The position numbers and the translations under genes are program-made. DNA of 42,917 nt from the NCBI GenBank assembly GCA_003560665.1, contig PWKK01000029.1, positions 1-42,917 on the forward strand, given 5' to 3'. Under the pieces are notes generated by a model. That model did no database searches and was not told the DNA's origin. It saw only the letters and a list, made by a program, of their open reading frames with translations. Source of the DNA: Candidatus Nealsoniibacteriota bacterium. Its GTDB lineage: Bacteria; Patescibacteriota; Minisyncoccia; Minisyncoccales; PWPS01. Shown in pieces: positions 38,190 through 42,917 of this stretch (position 1 is the first letter of the stretch; each line of letters starts with the position of its first letter).

Positions 38190-39536
38190 TTAGTGTGCTT
38201 TGTCTAGGTTTCTAAAAGAAGCGGTGTTTTGGTCAAAATATAATTCGGCTTTTCCGATGGGACCGTTGCGGTGTTTGGCAACGAAAACATCAGCGATATT
38301 TCTACGAGAGGTATCTTGGCGGTAGTAGTCTTCACGGTAAATAAACATGACCACATCTGCATCTTGCTCTAATGCGCCGGTTTCACGTAAATCGGCTAAT
38401 CTTGGTATTTGTGGAGTTCTTTGTTCTACTGCTCGGGATAATTGTGAAAGAGCAAGAACGGGAACGTTTAGTTCCTTTGCTAGTGTTTTTAGCTCACGGG
38501 AGATCTCTGTCATTTGTTGAACCATTGAAGGGCTCTGTGATCTCGGCTGCATTAGTTGTAGGTAGTCAACGATAATTAGCCCGAGCCCTTTTTCTGCCTG
38601 CAGACGACGGGCCATCGTTCTCATCTGCATTACGTTAAAAGAAATAGAGTCATCGATGTAGATCGGTAGTTTGGAGAGCTCTTCGAAAGACTCTCTAATG
38701 CGTGTAAAGTCGTTTTTTTCTCCCGATTTTTTCAGATTTCCGGTGCGAAGTTTCCACAGATTAATTCCCGATATGTCGGAAATAAGACGGTCAACAATCT
38801 GATCAACGGACATCTCTAAACTAAAAATACCAACGGGAGTATTGTGTTTCAATGCCACGTTTTTTGCGATGTTGGATGCAAGAGAGCTTTTACCCATGCT
38901 TGGTCTTGCAGCGAGAATGACGAGGTCAGATTTTTGTAGTCCGGAAAGAATATTGTCCAAGTCGGTGAAACCGGTCGGAACTCCTCTTGCTTTTCCGTCT
39001 TCTGATGAAAGATGTTCGATTCTTTCAAAAGCTTCTTCCAGTGTATCTTTAAGAACAGAAAAGCTCTTTTTCATTGACCCTTGCGAGATGCCAAAAACCT
39101 TTTTTTCCGCTTCATCGAGAAGCAGCGCTACATCTCTGTTTTCATCGTAGGCAGAGATGCTTATTTCTTGTCCAAAATTTATCAAGTCACGCAAAACTCT
39201 TTTTTTGCAAATTATGTTTGCATAATCAACGACATGACTTGCGGTAGGAACGGAATTTACAAGAGAAGTAAGGTAGCTTTTTCCACCAACATCTTTCAAT
39301 AGTTTTTTCCCCTTAAGTTCCGCAGAAACGGACAGAAGGTCAATTGCTTCGTGTCGTTCTAGAAGAGTAATTATTGTTTCGTAGATATCACGATGACTCT
39401 TTTTATAAAAATCTCGTGGGGCTAAAAAATCTGCCACCCTGAAGATAGCTTCGGGATCGAGCATTAAAGACCCGAGAAGTGATTGTTCAGCTTCAAGATT
39501 TTGCGGAGGAATTTTTTCTATGTTTTTATTGGTCAT
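38190..39536 (-). CDS. dnaB: Replicative DNA helicase DnaB
   Basis: A 448-residue hexameric helicase of the replication fork. The N-terminal domain begins [22 protein letters not shown] (about residues 9-30). The RecA-like domain holds Walker [15 protein letters not shown] (about 209-222), Walker [11 protein letters not shown] (about 312-321), [11 protein letters not shown] (about 358-368) and the arginine-finger region [12 protein letters not shown] (about 420-431). Length is standard; no intein. Its first codons overlap the 3' end of cysS by 11 bases, so the two are translationally linked. Confidence 0.97.
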   Translation of the reverse strand: MTNKNIEKIPPQNLEAEQSLLGSLMLDPEAIFRVADFLAPRDFYKKSHRDIYETIITLLERHEAIDLLSVSAELKGKKLLKDVGGKSYLTSLVNSVPTASHVVDYANIICKKRVLRDLINFGQEISISAYDENRDVALLLDEAEKKVFGISQGSMKKSFSVLKDTLEEAFERIEHLSSEDGKARGVPTGFTDLDNILSGLQKSDLVILAARPSMGKSSLASNIAKNVALKHNTPVGIFSLEMSVDQIVDRLISDISGINLWKLRTGNLKKSGEKNDFTRIRESFEELSKLPIYIDDSISFNVMQMRTMARRLQAEKGLGLIIVDYLQLMQPRSQSPSMVQQMTEISRELKTLAKELNVPVLALSQLSRAVEQRTPQIPRLADLRETGALEQDADVVMFIYREDYYRQDTSRRNIADVFVAKHRNGPIGKAELYFDQNTASFRNLDKAH

Positions 39537-40902
39537 TTTTTTTTATTTTATAACCGCTCTCAACATCCTCGATTAAATAACCCCTCTTTTTAATCTTTTC
39601 TCGAATATCGTCTGCTTTGGCAAAATCCTTTTTTTGTCGTGCTTTTTCTCTTTCTTTAGCGAGAACATCAATTTCCTTGGGGATAATTTTTTCTGGACGA
39701 TCATCTTTTAGCTTTAGCCCCAAAACACGATCAAAGCTTTCAACGGTTGCTCTTTTTATTTTGTCAGATAAGGAATCATCTTTAATCAAAACCCAGATGG
39801 TTTCAAGAGCTTTGGGGGTATTAAGATCGTCGTTTATCGCATTTAAAAATCTTTCCCTGTAGTAAGGGGAGACATCTCCTGTACCTGATTCTAGTTCAGA
39901 TATCCTTTTTTGTAAATTTTTTAGTCCACTTTCTGCGCTTTCAGCTGAATCTTTAGAAAAATTGACTGGTGAACGGTAGTGAGTTCCTAGGATGAGATAT
40001 CGGTAGGAAAGGGGAGAAATGTTTTCTTTTTTCAGGGAATTAAGAGTGACAAAGCCTCCTTTTGATTTAGACATTTTTTCGTCCTTAAGATTTAAGAACT
40101 CTCCATGCATCCATATTCTAGAAAGATTCTCTCCAAAAGCCGCTTTGCTTTGAGCTATTTCGTTTGTATGATGAACACAGATATGGTCTACTCCTCCACA
40201 GTGAATGTCAAAAGGAATACCTAAATATTTGTGAGACATAGCGACACACTCTGTGTGCCATCCGGGAAAACCACGCCCCCAAGGAGAATTCCACTCCATC
40301 TGTCTCTTCTCTTCGGGTTTGGAAAATTTCCAGAGAGCAAAATCAGTAGGATTTTTCTTTTCTTTTATCTCTACTCGAGCACCCGGCCTTAGATCCACTT
40401 TTTTGAGATTGGCAAGCTCTCCATAGTCTCTTAACTTAGAAGTATCAAAGTATATACCATCCTTAATTTGATAGGTGAAGCCCTTCTTTTCCAGGGTTTT
40501 TATAAGATTGATCTGCTCTTCTATGGTTTCGGTGGCTTTTACATAAACATCCGGAGGAATAATGTTTAAATCCTCCAAATCTTTTTTGAAGGCATCGGTG
40601 TAGTAGTTTGCGATATCCCAGGCGGTTTTCTTTTTCTCTTTAGCGCTTTTTTCGATTTTGTCTTCTCCCGTGTCTTCATCGGAAGTTAGGTGACCTACAT
40701 CGGTTATATTCATCACATGTTTAACCTTGTAGTTGTTGTAATAAAGAGTTCTTTTCAGTATATCCTCAAAAATGTAAGCCCTTAAATTTCCTATATGAGC
40801 GTAGTCGTAAACAGTAGGGCCACAAGTATAAAGGCCAACTTCTTTTTTTAGAGGCTTAAAGTCTTCTTTCTTTTTAGACAGGGTGTTGTAAAGCTTAACC
40901 AT
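39526..40902 (-). CDS. cysS: Cysteinyl-tRNA synthetase
   Basis: A 458-residue class I synthetase for tRNA-Cys. [20 protein letters not shown] (about residues 26-45) contains the HIGH-type motif with the Zn-binding Cys; further Zn ligands are in WHTECVAMS (about 212-220) and HHTNE (about 243-247). KMSKS is EKMSKSKGG (about 275-283). The C-terminal anticodon-binding part ends with [25 protein letters not shown], which is conserved. The promoter -10 ends six bases before the ATG, so the mRNA is predicted leaderless. It heads the operon with dnaB and recR. Confidence 0.97.
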   Translation of the reverse strand: MVKLYNTLSKKKEDFKPLKKEVGLYTCGPTVYDYAHIGNLRAYIFEDILKRTLYYNNYKVKHVMNITDVGHLTSDEDTGEDKIEKSAKEKKKTAWDIANYYTDAFKKDLEDLNIIPPDVYVKATETIEEQINLIKTLEKKGFTYQIKDGIYFDTSKLRDYGELANLKKVDLRPGARVEIKEKKNPTDFALWKFSKPEEKRQMEWNSPWGRGFPGWHTECVAMSHKYLGIPFDIHCGGVDHICVHHTNEIAQSKAAFGENLSRIWMHGEFLNLKDEKMSKSKGGFVTLNSLKKENISPLSYRYLILGTHYRSPVNFSKDSAESAESGLKNLQKRISELESGTGDVSPYYRERFLNAINDDLNTPKALETIWVLIKDDSLSDKIKRATVESFDRVLGLKLKDDRPEKIIPKEIDVLAKEREKARQKKDFAKADDIREKIKKRGYLIEDVESGYKIKKNDQ

Positions 40903-40908
40903 ATCGCG

Positions 40909-40937
40909 ATTTTACCATAGAGAAAGAAGCAATACAA
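40909..40937 (-). promoter_or_regulatory. Promoter for leaderless cysS operon mRNA
   Basis: TTGTAT (40937-40932), a 17-base spacer ending TGG, and TAAAAT (40914-40909). Six bases (CGCGAT) separate it from the ATG at 40902, so transcription should begin at the start codon. Confidence 0.7.
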
Positions 40938-40938
40938 C

Positions 40939-40967
40939 TTTCATTATCCCTTTTTTTATAGTAAAAT
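40939..40967 (+). promoter_or_regulatory. Promoter of small-export gene (TTTCAT-17-TAAAAT)
   Basis: TTTCAT (40939-40944), 17 bases, TAAAAT (40962-40967), then nine bases to the ATG at 40977. It overlaps the divergent cysS promoter zone, so the two may compete. Confidence 0.5.
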
Positions 40968-40976
40968 TGCACCTGT

Positions 40977-41576
40977 ATGATAGAAGATATTATTGAGAAA
41001 ATAGGTTCAGTGATACCGTTTATCGGAACAGAAGAGATCGTAACAACTCTTCTTGCGATGACACCGGTTGTTGGTATAAGAGGGGCGATACCACTAGAAA
41101 TATTTGGCTATGAGATGGATATTTACTCTGCTTACTTTTGGTCGGTATTGGGTGAGTTTTTCCCAGTTTTCTTTATCTTGCTTTTCTTGGGTGCTGTTTC
41201 TGGGTGGCTTTCGGAAAACTTTATTTTCATGAAAAGGTTTTTTGATTTTCTTTTTTCAAAAACAAGAAGGGATTACAACGGAAGAGTGGAAAAGTACGGA
41301 CTTTTCGCTCTTTTTCTTTATACCGCAATTCCACTTCCTTTTTCGGGAGCATGGACAGCGTCGCTTGTAACTTTTCTTTTCGGGCTTTCGCGGAGGAAGG
41401 CGATAGTAGCAATCTTTTTTGGTGTGCTGCTTTCGGGAATAAATATTATCTTTCTTTTGCAAATGGGAGTTGTGATAGAAAAATATCGAGGACCGATGAT
41501 GGTTGTTGGTTTGGCCGCACTTGCTTCTCTCGTCTATTTCCTATATCATCGAAGAAACAATAAAAAAAATGTCTAA
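40977..41576 (+). CDS. Small multi-drug export family membrane protein
   Basis: A 199-residue membrane protein with about five helices, of the family named 'putative small multi-drug export protein' (COG2426-like). Landmarks: TPVVGIRGAIPLEIFGY (about residues 29-45), VLGEFFPVFFILLFLG (about 57-72), VEKYGLFALFLYTAIPLPFSGAWTASLV (about 102-129) and GLSRRKAIVAIFFGVLLSG (about 134-152). The drug-export label rests on little experimental work; its fold resembles the DedA/SNARE-associated group. The dnaX ATG lies within its last codons (8-base overlap). Confidence 0.82.
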   Translation: MIEDIIEKIGSVIPFIGTEEIVTTLLAMTPVVGIRGAIPLEIFGYEMDIYSAYFWSVLGEFFPVFFILLFLGAVSGWLSENFIFMKRFFDFLFSKTRRDYNGRVEKYGLFALFLYTAIPLPFSGAWTASLVTFLFGLSRRKAIVAIFFGVLLSGINIIFLLQMGVVIEKYRGPMMVVGLAALASLVYFLYHRRNNKKNV

Positions 41577-42711
41577 CTTAGTATTATATCGTAAGTACAG
41601 GCCGCAGAATTTTTCCGAAGTAGTCGGACAGGATCATGTCACAACGACTCTTCTTAATGCTATTAAAAGTGATAAGATTTCTCACGCCTATCTTTTTTCC
41701 GGGCCAAAGGGTTGTGGAAAAACAACAGTGGCACGTCTCCTAGCAAAGGCGGTAAACTGTGAAAAAGATGATGGCCCCGAACCTTGCAACAAGTGTTCTT
41801 CTTGCAGAGAGATAATGGAGAATCGATCAATGGATATTATTGAGATTGATGCTGCGTCTCATAGGGGAATTGATGAGATAAGAGAGCTTCGTGAAAGAGT
41901 TCGCTTTGGTCCCTCAAAGTCAAAATACAAGGTGTTTATTTTAGATGAAGCTCATCAATTGACCTCTGGAGCAGCCAATGCACTTTTGAAAATGCTGGAA
42001 GACGCTCCCGCTCATGCGATTTTTATTCTTGCTACCACTGAACCGCAAAAGATGATTCCCACTATCATTTCTCGTTGTCAGCGTTTTGATTTTCGGAAGA
42101 TAGCCGTACCGGAGATGACAAAAAGGCTGGAAAAGATTGTAAAAAAGGAGGGAGTTTCGGTAGAAAAAGATGTTTTGTCAATAATCGCTTCTGCTTCCGG
42201 GGGGGCGCTTCGTGACGGAGAAAGTATTTTATCGCAAATCATCTCTTTTGTCCCCGCGGGAAGTACGGTTAAAAAAGAAGACATAAAAGGACTCTTGGGA
42301 ATAATCGAGAGAGAGGTTGTTGGTGATTTTCTTGGGTTTCTTTTAGAGGATAGGGCTGTTGAGGCGTTAGATTTGATGGAAAAGTCTTTTGTGCAAGGAG
42401 TTGGCCCGGAGGCGTTTTATGAAAACATAGTTTATTATCTTCGAGAAATGATGCTTTTGAAAATTATATCGGAAAAAGAAGGGGAGAGTGGGACAAAATC
42501 CTTAATGGACTCTCTTTTAACTAAGCTTACAGAAGAAGAGGTGGGGAGAATAAAGGAACAAACGAAAAACCTTACTACGGAGGAAATAAGTGAAATAATA
42601 GAATTTTTCTTTGAAGCAGGGAAGAGAATTAACTACTCTCCCATTCCGCAACTACCGCTGGAGGTTGCTGTTGCGGAAACAACAGAAATGTTGAGAAAAA
42701 ACTCTAAATAA
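41569..42711 (+). CDS. dnaX: DNA polymerase III gamma-type clamp-loader subunit
   Basis: A 380-residue DnaX that loads the sliding clamp. It begins LVLYRKYRPQNFSEVVGQDHV, with Walker A SGPKGCGKTTVARLLAKA (about residues 43-60), a four-Cys zinc module (C-x8-C-x2-C-x2-C, about 62-77), Walker B KVFILDEAHQLT (about 121-132) and sensor 1 FILATTEPQKMIPTIISRCQRF (about 149-170). Domain III ends near the C-terminus. Domains IV and V of the long tau form, which bind DnaB and the polymerase, are absent, so the product is gamma-like and no frameshift is needed. Start at 41569: the conserved N-terminus begins there. Confidence 0.95.
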   Translation: MSNLVLYRKYRPQNFSEVVGQDHVTTTLLNAIKSDKISHAYLFSGPKGCGKTTVARLLAKAVNCEKDDGPEPCNKCSSCREIMENRSMDIIEIDAASHRGIDEIRELRERVRFGPSKSKYKVFILDEAHQLTSGAANALLKMLEDAPAHAIFILATTEPQKMIPTIISRCQRFDFRKIAVPEMTKRLEKIVKKEGVSVEKDVLSIIASASGGALRDGESILSQIISFVPAGSTVKKEDIKGLLGIIEREVVGDFLGFLLEDRAVEALDLMEKSFVQGVGPEAFYENIVYYLREMMLLKIISEKEGESGTKSLMDSLLTKLTEEEVGRIKEQTKNLTTEEISEIIEFFFEAGKRINYSPIPQLPLEVAVAETTEMLRKNSK

Positions 42712-42730
42712 GTTATAATCCTCATGTATT

Positions 42731-42801
42731 TGCCGGGTGGTGTAATGGTAACACGGTTGGTTTTGGTCCAATTAATCTAGGTTCGAGTCCTAGCCCGGCA
42801 A
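42731..42801 (+). tRNA. tRNA-Gln (anticodon UUG)
   Basis: A full cloverleaf. Acceptor TGCCGGG (42731-42737) pairs with CCCGGCA (42794-42800), with the U1-A72 pair typical of glutamine tRNAs. D-stem GTGT/ACAC. Anticodon stem GTTGG/CCAAT with loop TTTTGGT, anticodon TTG at 42763-42765. T-stem CTAGG/CCTAG with loop TTCGAGT. The discriminator is A (42801). CCA is not encoded (the next bases are CAG), unlike tRNA-Glu, so a CCA-adding enzyme is needed. Confidence 0.93.
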
Positions 42802-42829
42802 CAGTCTTGAGATAGTGACCGAGATCATT

Positions 42830-42856
42830 AAAACCGAGTATTTGCTCGGTTTTTTG
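42830..42856 (+). terminator. Terminator after tRNA-Gln
   Basis: AAAACCGAG (42830-42838) and CTCGGTTTT (42845-42853) form a perfect 9-bp stem, 6-base loop, followed by further T and TTTT. Confidence 0.9.
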
Positions 42857-42861
42857 TTTTG

Positions 42862-42870
42862 TGGTATATT
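42862..42870 (+). promoter_or_regulatory. Extended -10 promoter (TGG-TATATT)
   Basis: TGG followed by TATATT, immediately after the terminator and 27 bases before an ATG at 42898. Identical to the box upstream of the GLUG gene. Confidence 0.5.
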
Positions 42871-42897
42871 TGAACAATATAAAATAGAAATATAATT

Positions 42898-42917
42898 ATG
42901 GAGATAAAAAACAAAGA
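42898..42917 (+). CDS. Start of a gene cut by the window edge
   Basis: An ATG followed by six open codons (MEIKNK...) runs into the window end. It is supported only by the terminator-promoter arrangement upstream and an AT-rich leader like those of other genes here. No product can be named. Confidence 0.4.

Noticed and set aside
42690-42711. A-rich run near the dnaX end as a programmed frameshift site
   Set aside because: It lies at the extreme end, with no downstream frame encoding a tau-like tail and the tRNA gene following at once.

Overview
The window looks like a chromosome segment of a bacterium with a small, AT-rich, streamlined genome, most probably a member of the Candidate Phyla Radiation (Patescibacteria). 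This lineage call is an inference. It rests on tight gene packing, small versions of core genes, Lys/Glu-rich proteins, an archaeal-type phosphopantetheine adenylyltransferase, GT3/GH57 glycogen enzymes and a sparse division cluster. The standard code fits: the one clear TGA stop (6320-6322) is followed at once by a terminator, which argues against the UGA-recoding SR1/Gracilibacteria. I see no rRNA, CRISPR array, intact insertion sequence or prophage.

Layout. 1-238: gene-free edge with a REP-like hairpin. 239-8761: GLUG surface protein, pyrH, a DUF3221/eight-cysteine protein, a small HAD phosphatase, an ABC exporter, an EF-Tu-domain-2-like protein, an unlisted 53-residue protein, yjbQ and metG. 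8840-16771: a plus-strand run of a TolB-like protein, a GNAT and a HAD, then four glycogen genes (GT4, GH57, GT3 synthase, debranching enzyme). 16798-18051: OLD-type ATPase/TOPRIM nuclease on the minus strand. 18232-20482: three envelope proteins, two of them GerMN paralogues. 20575-28844: nfo, coaD, a WYL-like protein, a PAS histidine kinase, a UvrD/RecB-nuclease helicase, HU (minus) and a Pif1-like helicase. 28919-29803: DUF1861. 30030-33923: mraZ-rsmH-ftsL-ftsI plus a decayed Mur-ligase-like gene. 34034-36162: tRNA-Glu fused to a permease gene, then a cation exchanger. 36219-42711: rmuC, rplU, a convergent cysS-dnaB-recR operon, a small-export protein and dnaX. 42731-42801: tRNA-Gln, a terminator, and the start of a cut-off gene.

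Expression signals are unusually readable. Many promoters carry an extended -10 (TGnTAtnnT). Several place the -10 six bases before the ATG, so their mRNAs should be leaderless (cysS, nfo, OLD gene). Few operon-first genes have a Shine-Dalgarno. Two striking exceptions (3801 and 6523, minus strand) show GGAGGG in a six-base hairpin loop with the start codon paired in the stem, and the pairing covaries (CAT/ATG against CAC/GTG). Four other genes (5942, 18232, 19691 and HU) share a leader motif AAAAGGTCG(A) 21-28 bases before the ATG.

The best candidates for new biology are the start-codon hairpins, the shared GGTCG leader, the tRNA-Glu whose encoded CCA ends on the A of the next gene's ATG, the Mur-ligase-like protein without a P-loop, and the envelope GerMN cluster.
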